From Phallusia fumigata (taxonomy: Eukaryota > Chordata > Ascidiacea > Phlebobranchia > Ascidiidae): a stretch of 33,838 nucleotides of DNA. The stretch lies in the NCBI GenBank assembly GCA_008931825.1, contig QXVZ01026308.1, forward strand, positions 1 to 33,838, written 5' to 3'. Both the position numbers and the translations under genes were made by a program. The first letter of the stretch is position 1; each line of letters opens with the position of its first letter. Below the pieces are notes generated by a model. The model had not been told where the DNA came from. It made no database searches and worked only from the letters and a program-made list of their open reading frames with translations. Positions 22,792 through 31,225 of the stretch are shown piece by piece.

Positions 22792-22793
22792 CN

Positions 22794-23160
22794 TCAGTTC
22801 AGGTTGGGATGTCATGAATAACAGTAGAATATTATTCCAAAAATGTCAACAAAAGACATACCAGGTAGAGGAAATCATAAACAGGCAACTGTGACAAAAC
22901 GTTTTTTTAAAACGATTTTGTTTTCATTCTGTGCGGCGTTTTTGACATTAGTAAAAGTCAAAAGGTATTTGATAAAATATAAAATACAATTTTAAAGAAG
23001 AAAAGTCAATGCAGCAAACAGCTTACAGGTTCATTCACTTAAAAACTTCCTTGTCAGATAGTTCATTTGAAAGTCGTTACTTTATCTCATCTATTCGCAC
23101 AAAGTTGCACGTTACTTCTTTTGAGGTGTCCCTTTTCTTCTTCTCCTCTGTCAAGCTCCA
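22794..23160 (+). repeat. N-flanked duplicate, copy 2
   Basis: Partner of 22425-22791 across a single N at 22793. This copy continues into the complete last exon of the membrane-protein gene, so it is the one to keep when modelling the locus. Confidence 0.85.
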
Positions 23161-23300
23161 TGCAGTGAAGGTGCACATGTACATGATAATCCCCGCAACA
23201 AGGATTCCGGCCTCTTTGGCTACACTGACCAGAAGATAGGTTAGAGGTCCAGCTACGATGACCAAAGCAATGAATCGTGCATCCCGGTTGTCTTCCAAAA
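23077..23300 (-). CDS. Last exon of membrane-protein gene
   Basis: Acceptor TTTTGGTAG, 224 bases to TAA. It encodes two membrane spans and a charged tail ending NFVRIDEIK. The diverged copy at 26032-26150 keeps this frame with silent changes (GPLTYLL against GPLTYIL), which supports it over the second open frame that ends at 23087. Confidence 0.7.
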
Positions 23301-25887
23301 CTACCAAAAGACAAAAATATAAATTCATTCATTTTTTAACAGAAAAATGTTGTCAGCCTTTGTAGGGTTGACTGGGCGGTAGGCGCCCAATTAAGCTACT
23401 TACACGTGCACGTTAACAGTTTTAGCGTAGTCGAGTTGTACTAGCTGTAATACGTAACCCGCTGTTCTAAATAAGTCTAAATAATGAGATTTTTAGCTTT
23501 TTCCCTTTAGTTAAAACAGAGTGAATGTCTGTCGGAATTCAATTATCGTTTTGGGCAAAAATCCAAAAATGCAAATCAAAAATATTTGACATGTATTTTT
23601 AAATTTCGGTGCAGTGATTTGCGCTGATTGCCCAAGAAACCTGAGAAACGCTACTACAAAATGATAAACTTTGTGACTTCAAAATCCGAGAAGGCAATTC
23701 AGCATTAATTGTGAATGCACGGGATATTTAATTCCACTGGCGTTTCTTCGACACAGGATAAACGCTTGAGCGCTCCATCCAGGGCCGAAAAAAGGATATT
23801 AGATAACAGACCAGAGCTTGATACAACAAGCATGTGGTAAATTTTAAACTTATGACCCCAACCTTTATTGAGCTGGCGCTCTATCCCCTAAGTTACACAT
23901 GCTCGAAATTGTCACACGCCAAAATGGCTGGTAAATCCGCTGTGAGTGCGGTTTGAACAAAATTTGTCTACATAATCGGTGCGCGGTCGCAAAATGCATT
24001 GTACATTTATAAATGATTTACTCGTTCGCGAACTAAGGATACAAATTCACAAACATATCGTTGGATTTGATTCTTACACACAAAAGTTTACCTGTCGAAA
24101 AGCAATTGTAAAGAGTGGTTTGACATGCAAGCAGAAACAGTCCGATCGGCACATATACGATCGTCACTCTCAGAACAAGTAAGTCTTCCTGGTACTTGTT
24201 CAACATAATCTCCGTCAACTTAAGACAAAACAGAAGTACTGGATTAAACTGTATCATCACTTAGTTCCGGAACTGTTTTTAGTTGCCATCTTGGAAAATA
24301 CCAAGATCGATGGTTCGAATCCTGTCGCAGGGAAATCTTTTCAAAATTTCTGCATCATGGAGACATTAACTTATTGTTTCCTTTTGTCCCTTGGTCAGTG
24401 TCTATTTAAAGAATGTGCGGCGCCCTCCTGCAGGTGTAGTAGTCTGGTCACGCGCTGACGCATTAAAACATTTTTAAGCCGTTTTCAGCTACTAAGGGCT
24501 AAACCAAGAAAAAGGTTGCCACATATCACATGACTTTCTGGTGAACGACAAATGTCGCAGAAAACCTGCGTCTTTATCAACATCTGTCAGTATATTGCTT
24601 GTGTCGAAATGGTTACAGCTAAAATTCCAGAATTAGTGTTTCAAACCTTGCCATCCGTCATTTTTTTTATTTTAGCTACTAATATTTTCATCCTCCTTTT
24701 TTGGGTGAAGGGATTCCCATACGAGTTGGTGCAAAATACAGCAAGCTTCTTTGATACTAGTTGATAAGACTTTCAACTAAACAGTACAGTTAAAAATCAC
24801 TACTTTTTACCAGAAGGTCGCGTGGTTTGTAGCACACTGTGATTGGTATAAACATGTTAGTAGCTAAAACCGGATACTAGATGTTGATTTGCGACTTGGA
24901 CGAGTAACAAACGGCTTTTGTTACAAGCTAAACGTTGCGAGTGCTTTCGATTAAAAAAGACTATTGCATTACACCCTTGGACACAATACCTTGTTTGTGG
25001 CAACCTCACAGTTGGTAAAAAATTCTGTACAATAATTACTTTTTTGAAGACAAATGGCATTGCCCGGTTTAAGATATTCATAAACTAATAAAAAATTGGC
25101 TAAAAAAGTAATTGGAACGTGTCTAAAAAAGATAAAACATAGCAGATGGAATGGTGGTAACTTTGTTGCAAAGGAAATGTTTAGGTTCCTTTTTGCCATT
25201 GAAGGTAAAACAAACCAAATGATAGTAAAAAAACTCACCAACACCATAACGTGACAGATACGAACATGACCCTAAATATATTTTGCTTGATCCTCTGTTA
25301 TCAGCTATCAAGTCAGCAAACACCAGTCCACAAAACATTGCGTATCCGTACTGCAATATCAGATTTTAACGCCTGGATATTTATACTGACGATGGATAAA
25401 TTTAACACCCATTTTTGAAAGTATCAATTTTTTTCTTACATATGCCGGAGTAAGATTTCCAGTGATTACTTGTTCATGCAGTTGCTGCTGAATTGTACAT
25501 ATGATGAAAAGAACTCCTACTATTTGAAATATCTGCAACAAAATTAACTTTTTATTGGGCCTCGATAAAAATTGAAAACCTTAGTAAGAAAGTAATTTGC
25601 GTTCTAACGCATTTACCCTACAAGCGGCAATCAAAACAATTGGAAAATTTGGTGTGCAAACAAGAATTTGTAACGCTGCGATAGCAATTGCAGTTCCAAG
25701 TGGTAGAAAGTTTTCGGTGCATGTTGATTGTGAAATTGTCACTAAAATTTGCACTCGACCGAAAACAGCTGCAAAGCAAAATAATCTTGATTACTTCAAC
25801 GGTTTACTTACCGCCATCCTAATTTTATAAAACTTCCAAAAACTATATACACAACACCACGAGGTTCAGGAGTCAGTTTACAATAAA
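23077..25887 (-). CDS. Unrecognised multi-pass membrane protein gene
   Basis: Exons on the minus strand: 25887-25812 (uncertain), 25768-25617, 25532-25440, 25350-25239, 25099-25040, 24218-24092 and 23300-23077 with stop. Hydrophobic segments include FLPLGTAIAIAALQILV, FPIVLIAACRIFQIVGVLFI, YGYAMFCGLVFADL, VTIVYVPIGLFLLACQTTLY, and two in the last exon (FIALVIVAGPLTYLLVSVA, AGILVAGIIMYMCTF), so about six membrane spans. The C-terminus is charged (TEEKKKRDTSKE). I do not recognise the family and assign no function. Two phases do not fit: exon 25887-25812 to the next exon, and exon 25099-25040 (ends phase 1) to 24218-24092 (membrane frame needs phase 0). An unseen exon or an indel is likely. The 5' end and start codon were not found. 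The first candidate intron is only 43 bases. Confidence 0.6.
23830..23902 (-). other. Degenerate tRNA-like sequence
   Basis: 73 bases whose ends pair perfectly (GCATGTG with CACATGC), with TAACTTAGGGGATAGAGC resembling a D arm and internal promoter A box. The anticodon loop is too long and the T arm lacks TTCGA, so it is not a working tRNA. It lies in the last intron of the membrane-protein gene, and is perhaps the head of a tRNA-derived SINE. Confidence 0.45.
24092..24218 (-). CDS. Membrane-protein exon, open in two frames
   Basis: Acceptor GTCTTAAG, donor GTAAAC, 127 bases. The likely frame gives LTEIMLNKYQEDLLVLRVTI and a membrane span. A second frame is also open and is the one reached by direct splicing from 25099-25040; its peptide is polar (DGDYVEQVPGRLTCSESDD). 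Confidence 0.55.
25040..25099 (-). CDS. Membrane-protein exon
   Basis: Acceptor TTTTTTAG, donor GTAATT, 60 bases, phase 1 to 1. Peptide ANFLLVYEYLKPGNAICLQK. Confidence 0.55.
25239..25350 (-). CDS. Membrane-protein exon
   Basis: Acceptor ATTGCAG, donor GTGAGT, phase 0 to 1. Peptide begins YGYAMFCGLVFADLIADNRG, a hydrophobic segment followed by a polar loop. Confidence 0.65.
25440..25532 (-). CDS. Membrane-protein exon
   Basis: Acceptor TGTTGCAG, donor GTAAGA, 31 whole codons, phase 0 to 0. Peptide IFQIVGVLFIICTIQQQLHE then QVITGNLTPAY. It continues the second hydrophobic segment of the previous exon. Confidence 0.65.
25617..25768 (-). CDS. Membrane-protein exon
   Basis: Acceptor TTTGCAG, donor GTAAAT, phase 1 to 0. 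It encodes two hydrophobic segments around TENFLPLGTAIAIAALQ and PNFPIVLIAACR. Confidence 0.6.
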
Positions 25888-26031
25888 CTAAAAAAAATGA
25901 TTTTTTTACCATGAAAACTGTGGTGCTTTCTAAACAAATTGCACCAAAGTGTTTGGTAAATCGTGTCGATTGAGTTATTGAAACGACGTTGACATACACA
26001 AGTAAAAATGTTGTTTGCAAACTAAACAAAA

Positions 26032-26150
26032 CTATGTCTCAGAGTTGATAAGGATTTTGGCCCCTTTGGCTACACCGACCAGAATATAGGTGAGAGGTCC
26101 AGCTACGATGACCAAAGTAATAAACTGTGGTTCCCGGTTGCTTGCTAAAA
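26032..26150 (-). pseudogene. Truncated duplicate of the membrane-protein last exon
   Basis: Keeps the acceptor TTTTGGTAG and reads ASNREPQFITLVIVAGPLTY then ILVGVAKGAKILINSET before TAG, parallel to the exon at 23300-23077 but without the second span and tail. Homology continues into the upstream intron as far as about 26270. It is a remnant of a tandem duplication of the gene. Confidence 0.7.
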
Positions 26151-26329
26151 CTACCAAAAGACAAAAATATAAATTTATTAGTTATTTAACGGAAAAATGT
26201 TGTCACGCGTTTCGGGTTGACTGCGTGGTACGCGTAAACTTAGCTAGTTACGCGTGCAAATTATCAGATTCAGCCCATACCATGTGAAAGACAACCTGGA
26301 TGGGCGTCAGGACTTGCATAACTGCAAAT

Positions 26330-26390
26330 TAAAACCTAAGAACTAGCTACCAACTTCGCAGTCTGTGTGTGTCACCGTGCAATAAGACTT
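26330..26390 (+). repeat. Copy of the 8-15 kb repeat motif
   Basis: 'AAGAACTAGCTACCAACTTC...TGTGTGTCACCGTGCAAT' matches the array motif and is inverted relative to 30205-30265. Confidence 0.55.
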
Positions 26391-26542
26391 TTACGACCTT
26401 GGCGAACACAAGTTTATTGGGAAAATGTTTAATGTGTAAACTAATCACGTTGTAATGGCTGGTTTAAATGACGAGCGCAATTGACGTTGGAGGATAGGAT
26501 AATGTTAATTTGTACGAAACTTTTTTTCGTAACATATGACGT

Positions 26543-26648
26543 GGTTATTGTACAAAAAACGTTTGTCACAAATGAAAACCATTTAGCAGAAAAACATTTG
26601 CCGTGTACAAAATGCGCAGCGTGCGTTGGAACAGTTTGATCGCGTCCA
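26543..26648 (+). repeat. Arm of a long inverted repeat (left)
   Basis: GTTATTGTACAAAAAACGTT through TGCGCAGCGTGCGTTGGAAC to GCGTCC matches the reverse complement of 29473-29575, about 2.9 kb away. Confidence 0.7.
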
Positions 26649-27114
26649 ATAAAAGCAACAACTACAGGCTACGTAACAATGAAAACAACAATAAGTCAAA
26701 CGAGATTATCAAGATTTTAAGTCTATCACGGGTTTTTATGATGGATTTATGATATAGTCGATACTTGCCTTGAGACTCTTAGCGGAACTCACTTACACCA
26801 CTGGTAAAATACCGCACGACCACAATAATTTGCCACAATTGTATTCAATGATAAAATTCTAACATCAACCGTCGATGTTGAAACTGACAACAGTGACATT
26901 AAACAACTTTCACCCAATCCAACAGCGGCGTATCAAGATTTTGTCTTCCGGACCCGCCCTTACTCACGATTGAGCTACCTGCGTAGCAATTTCTGGTATT
27001 TATATTCCCACGCCATTTTAAATTACGTCACACAGCTTACTCCTGCCTGGTAATAAATACGAAAAACAATATCTGTTCCCTAATTTAAAAACTGACAGCA
27101 ACAAATAGCTAGAG

Positions 27115-27205
27115 CAGGGGTCGACAACTGTTTAAAAAGCAGTGTGCCGGTTTGCATTTTTTCAAATTTTAACAACTCAGTACGCCACACTGATATCGTC
27201 ACACA
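27115..27205 (+). mobile_element. hAT-like terminal inverted repeat, left
   Basis: CAGGGGTCGACAACTG then GCAGTGTGCCGGTTT, TTTAACAACT and GATATCGTCAC. The reverse complement of 30487-30577 matches it along about 85 bases. The start is typical of hAT elements. No 8-base target duplication was seen. Confidence 0.6.
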
Positions 27206-27303
27206 TTACCGTGCTTTAAGCCATTTTCAATTGATTGTTTGTGCTATCCACCGTCACAATCAACACTAGTGTCTCGTAGTTTGTTACAGTTGTTGCAGCA
27301 TAG

Positions 27304-27419
27304 TGGCAAGAATCGGCATTGCTACGTACTAGCAAATCGTATTATAATAACAGGCTGGTTGTTGTTGACTGTTCTGCTGCATGTCAACTGTGAAAATAAA
27401 CAGCCAATAAGATATTACA
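27304..27419 (+). repeat. N-flanked duplicate, copy 1
   Basis: 116 bases, equal to 27421-27536 apart from GATATTAC against GATGTTAC, across a single N at 27420. Probable assembly join. Confidence 0.85.
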
Positions 27420-27420
27420 N

Positions 27421-27536
27421 TGGCAAGAATCGGCATTGCTACGTACTAGCAAATCGTATTATAATAACAGGCTGGTTGTTGTTGACTGTTCTGCTGCATG
27501 TCAACTGTGAAAATAAACAGCCAATAAGATGTTACA
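27421..27536 (+). repeat. N-flanked duplicate, copy 2
   Basis: Partner of 27304-27419. Confidence 0.85.
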
Positions 27537-27910
27537 GTTAACCAAAATGCACGGGTCATAACTTAGATCGCGAGGTTTGTACGTTACGTCGTACGCACTG
27601 AATTGTGTTTAACGAGATTTCGCACAAACATCTCATCACGTTAATATGTTTAGTGGCGAAACGGTTGACAGAATGCCCGTTGCATGTTTCTAATAATTGG
27701 AAAGGTTATGCCTACCATTTTACAAAACGTTGAAAATTCGACGTCTATGATTTCGTTCAATGATAAAATTTCCACAAGCATTTAAATGTGATAACTGATA
27801 ATGCATCATCAATACATCTTCACTGATCCGGTTAGTAAGTGACGTAGCTACAAGCGTTTTAGCAAAAGAGAGGTTTCATTTCCAATTTAAATCGACAATA
27901 CGATCAACTG

Positions 27911-28488
27911 AAATGGTCCCGTTCTTTTGTTAAATATTCAACCAGATGTCAAAACTTTAGTTAAATTACGACCTAAATAATACAACGCCGTAGTTGTTAA
28001 AAACGGCAGCAGTGTAAACAAGTCTTTACAATTTGAATAAAACGGTACAAGGAAGGGGCGGATTAAGTATCAAGCCAAAAGCAAAAATCATTATAAACCA
28101 TCAAATGGGCTTTATCGGTGCTCAACGTGGTTTTTACTTTTCGCCATAAGCGTTGCGTTTCCCAGCAAACATAACAAACAACCTAAATGCGGACCAAAAA
28201 CTCTAATTGACAAATAATAAACATTGAAACCATTGTTGAAGCTGTGCAGTGTTCGAAGTTGATTTAACACTCCCTAGTTGCATTGTTGGTAAGATGGGTC
28301 TCAGACAATAAAATGTAGTTATTTGTACCAATTACCCATTAAAAGTTGAAGCCCATTTGCTGATTGTATGGATGCGCTTTAACACAATCAACTTCAGTTT
28401 ACATGGGGCGTAATTAAACCAGAGGTTTGACAAACGGTTAAACATGTAACAAAAGAACGGGACCGTTTGAATTGCAACACATCTGGTT
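27911..28488. repeat. Foldback (palindromic) element
   Basis: 27911-27948 (GTCCCGTTCTTTTGTTAAAT, AACCAGATG) pairs with 28446-28488 in reverse, and 28098-28113 (AAATGGGCTT) with 28349-28365, around a centre near 28.2 kb. No open frame of note; fits a foldback MITE. Confidence 0.6.
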
Positions 28489-28705
28489 AGTGAAAGTTTC
28501 TAATCTGCTGTAGCCAAAAGAGGAAGCAGACTGACAGTTGCGGACTTGAACAATATATACAGAATGCTTTATGAACACAAACTTTTGACCATAAAGGAAA
28601 GTTTCGTAAAACTCTTTTTAAACTTCTATTGAGTCTTAATTGAGTGAAGGTTGTTTAATGTCACTGTTGTCTTCAATACCACTGATGTTTCGCTATTTGT
28701 GAGAT

Positions 28706-28955
28706 GCAACAACGATTCGTAATTGTGAACGCAGCTATTAGCTTTTTAGGTGTAACTGTTAAAAAGTAGATTGTCCTTTTCAGCAAAAATGTTTATTAGC
28801 TGTAGCTCTGCATACTAAATTTGTTTGACTTTTTTGCCGTCTGTGGCGCAAATCCATTGAAATTATTGGGGTGGGGGGGTTTTGTTCTTGTGAGTATTTT
28901 TGTGAAAGCTATTATATCACAATACAGATTTTTATGTCGCAAAAAATGGGTTACA
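28706..28955 (+). repeat. N-flanked duplicate, copy 1
   Basis: 250 bases, nearly identical to 28957-29205 across a single N at 28956; one extra G (TTAGGTGTAAC against TTAGTGTAAC). It contains the dispersed repeat also at 15.86 kb. Confidence 0.85.
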
Positions 28956-28956
28956 N

Positions 28957-29205
28957 GCAACAACGATTCGTAATTGTGAACGCAGCTATTAGCTTTTTAG
29001 TGTAACTGTTAAAAAGTAGATTGTCCTTTTCAGCAAAAATGTTTATTAGCTGTAGCTCTGCATACTAAATTTGTTTGACTTTTTTGCCGTCTGTGGCGCA
29101 AATCCATTGAAATTATTGGGGTGGGGGGGTTTTGTTCTTGTGAGTATTTTTGTGAAAGCTATTATATCACAATACAGATTTTTATGTCGCAAAAAATGGG
29201 TTACA
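28957..29205 (+). repeat. N-flanked duplicate, copy 2
   Basis: Partner of 28706-28955. Confidence 0.85.
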
Positions 29206-29472
29206 TTTAGACTGAAACGGTTTTAAAACGCCGTTAAAAGTGTTTGCGTCGCCGGACTGTTGCAAAAGTATTTGCGCCTGTCATCGCCGTTTTAAATTAG
29301 AATGCAAGCTCTGTTTTTGCTTAAACGGTTGTCGCTACTTTACCTCGACAATCGGAACAAGTTTTAAGCTTCGTGTCGCCAGTGAAAATGTATGATGCAT
29401 TATCAGTTACCACATCCTAATGGGAATTTTATCATTGAATGCACATATGGCAAAACAGTAGTAATGTGCTGA

Positions 29473-29575
29473 GGACGCGACCAATTGTTCCAACACACGC
29501 TGCGCATATTTTTACGTCAAATGTTTTCACGCAAAGCATTTCTATTCGTGACAAACTTTTTTTTTTCACAATAAC
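29473..29575 (-). repeat. Arm of a long inverted repeat (right)
   Basis: Inverted partner of 26543-26648. Next to it, 29395-29450 (ATTTTATCATTGAATG) pairs with similar sequence at 26840-26860 and 27760-27815, so the copies are layered. Confidence 0.7.
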
Positions 29576-29625
29576 CGAGTGAAATGTTACGATAAAAGTT
29601 TGAATTCGTATGAATTACCACAATC

Positions 29626-30137
29626 CTATTCGCCAACATTAATACCGCTCGCCATTACAACCTTTTCAGCCGACACAATGGCGCTTTTAAGCGTATTCGA
29701 TGTGATTTTTTTCTCCTTTAAAAAGAACAGGAAAAGCGTCTTACAGATCTCCGATTGCCAATACGCCTGAAACAGTTTGAACACGCGTACCGCGTCAATA
29801 CGCTTATAGGCATTATGCGCGAACAGTCCGTAATCTTGCAAATAAGGCTAGTTTGAAGAACTTTAATTTTGCGCCCCATATCACCGCGATGTTTTTTATT
29901 TTACAAATAAACATCTGGATTACAGAACACACAACTCTGCTTCTGCACCTTATTAAGGAAACGTAAATTCCAAAGGAACCAGCAGATTTTAGTAAATCTG
30001 CAAAAACTCTTACAGAAGAGTACAACATGGAGTTTGACTTGTTTGTAGACTTTCAACTGTTTGCCTTCGTGCTCCCAATGCTCCCATGTAAATTTGCGTT
30101 TCGTTAAATAGAACTCGTGACGATACACAAATCGCAT
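29626..30137 (-). other. Overlapping open frames, possible transposon remnant
   Basis: Three overlapping minus-strand frames (30137-29901, 30028-29813, 29841-29626) include HEGKQLKVYKQVKLHVVLF and NAYKRIDAVRVFKLFQAYWQ. The region lies between the hAT-like ends and could be a frameshifted transposase fragment. I recognise no catalytic motif. Confidence 0.2.
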
Positions 30138-30204
30138 CAGTTTGACGATTCGCTCATGTAAACACTAAACTTGTGTTTGCCAATATCGTAAAAGTCATAA
30201 CATT

Positions 30205-30265
30205 TATTAGGCATTGTACGGTGACACACAACACAGTTTGCGCAGTTGGCAGCTAGTTGCTATCA
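30205..30265 (-). repeat. Inverted copy of the 8-15 kb repeat motif
   Basis: Reverse complement gives AGCAACTAGCTGCCAACTGC and TGTGTTGTGTGTCACCGT, matching the array motif and 26330-26390. Confidence 0.6.
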
Positions 30266-30486
30266 TGATAGTTAAGCTGTTTGAGTTGATATATGTTTGG
30301 TTGGTGAAAACCAGGGTTGATTTTGTGTTGATGATTTGCTCTAGACCCCCTGGTCGACATCCCCTGGCACGCGAGATGATTATTCACGGCACGCCAAATA
30401 ATTTACGAGTCCTTAATCCAACAGAGTACACGTGCAAACCAGGCTGTTAAAAATTACAACGATTGATCTATTAAACGCTAAAACAT

Positions 30487-30577
30487 AAAACAGTGACGTC
30501 ATCAATATGGCACGCCAAGTTGTTAAATTTTTTTAATGGAAACTGGCACACTGCGTTTAAAAGGTTGCCGAACCTTG
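30487..30577 (-). mobile_element. hAT-like terminal inverted repeat, right
   Basis: Reverse complement reads CAAGGTTCGGCAACC, GCAGTGTGCCAGTTT, TTTAACAACT, GATGACGTCAC, pairing with 27115-27205. The 3.46-kb span between has no intact transposase, so if one element, it is non-autonomous or decayed. Confidence 0.6.
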
Positions 30578-31118
30578 CTTTACGCAAACTTCGAAGCAGG
30601 CTGTCCGTTTTAAGAATTAGGGAATCACAGTGCTTATTGTTCAAATTTAAAATAGTGCAAGAAAAAAAATTACAGAAATGCTACACACACCCTATCCAGT
30701 GTAATCGTGTAAACGCATACAAGGCCTGTTTAGTGAGACCGATTCATTTTTTTTAAACGCCCCTGTTGGCTTGAATGCAAAAGTTTGACACGACTGTTGC
30801 CTTGCTCGTGACTTTTCTAATGCTACAAAATTCACTATGTACGTTGGGATTTTTATTGGAGATTGATCAGCAGTGGCTGTGTCATAAATGTATCAACTGT
30901 AACCAACTGTGTTACGTTGTTATATACCGTAGGACCTCGTTCGGCACCTCATAGGGTAATTACATGTTGTAAACACATTATTGTTTTCAGTCGCCCAAAC
31001 CAAGCAAACAGACACGCAAAAAGTTACCGCGACCTATGTGATAGACCGGACCTCGCAAAATAGTTTTAAATTGTTATTTAGTTGACTATGAAACTAATTT
31101 AACGTTTTGTATTGCGTA

Positions 31119-31146
31119 GATTTTGTTTGTCTTCATAACTAGTGTC
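31119..31146 (+). promoter_or_regulatory. Acceptor-like site and short 5' leader
   Basis: GTATTGCGTAG ends at 31119, leaving a 27-base leader (ATTTTGTTTGTCTTC...) before the start codon. The inverted paralogue has an equivalent site, so the element is shared by the pair. Confidence 0.4.
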
Positions 31147-31225
31147 ATGTTGCGGATATTTACCAACCATCATTACGTTTTGAGTGCATTTATTGGTTTT
31201 ACTTTTGGAAACGTGTTTGTTGCAG
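31147..31225 (+). CDS. Exon 1: signal peptide
   Basis: MLRIFTNHHYVLSAFIGFTF then GNVFVA, phase 1 end, donor GTAAGT. The hydrophobic core and small residues near the end fit a cleavable signal peptide. Same 79 bases as in the paralogue. Confidence 0.82.

Noticed and set aside
22640-23239. Two related plus-strand frames with a serine-rich start
   Set aside because: They are the antisense of the membrane-protein last exon, repeated across the N-flanked duplication.
24255-24345. Possible tRNA gene around GGTTCGAATCC
   Set aside because: The T-loop string and a CTTGG/CCAAG hairpin are there, but the T stem has mismatches and no upstream acceptor strand pairs with the 3' side.
27239-27541. 100-codon frame with an internal repeat
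   Set aside because: The repeat is the N-flanked assembly duplication, and the frame crosses the N.
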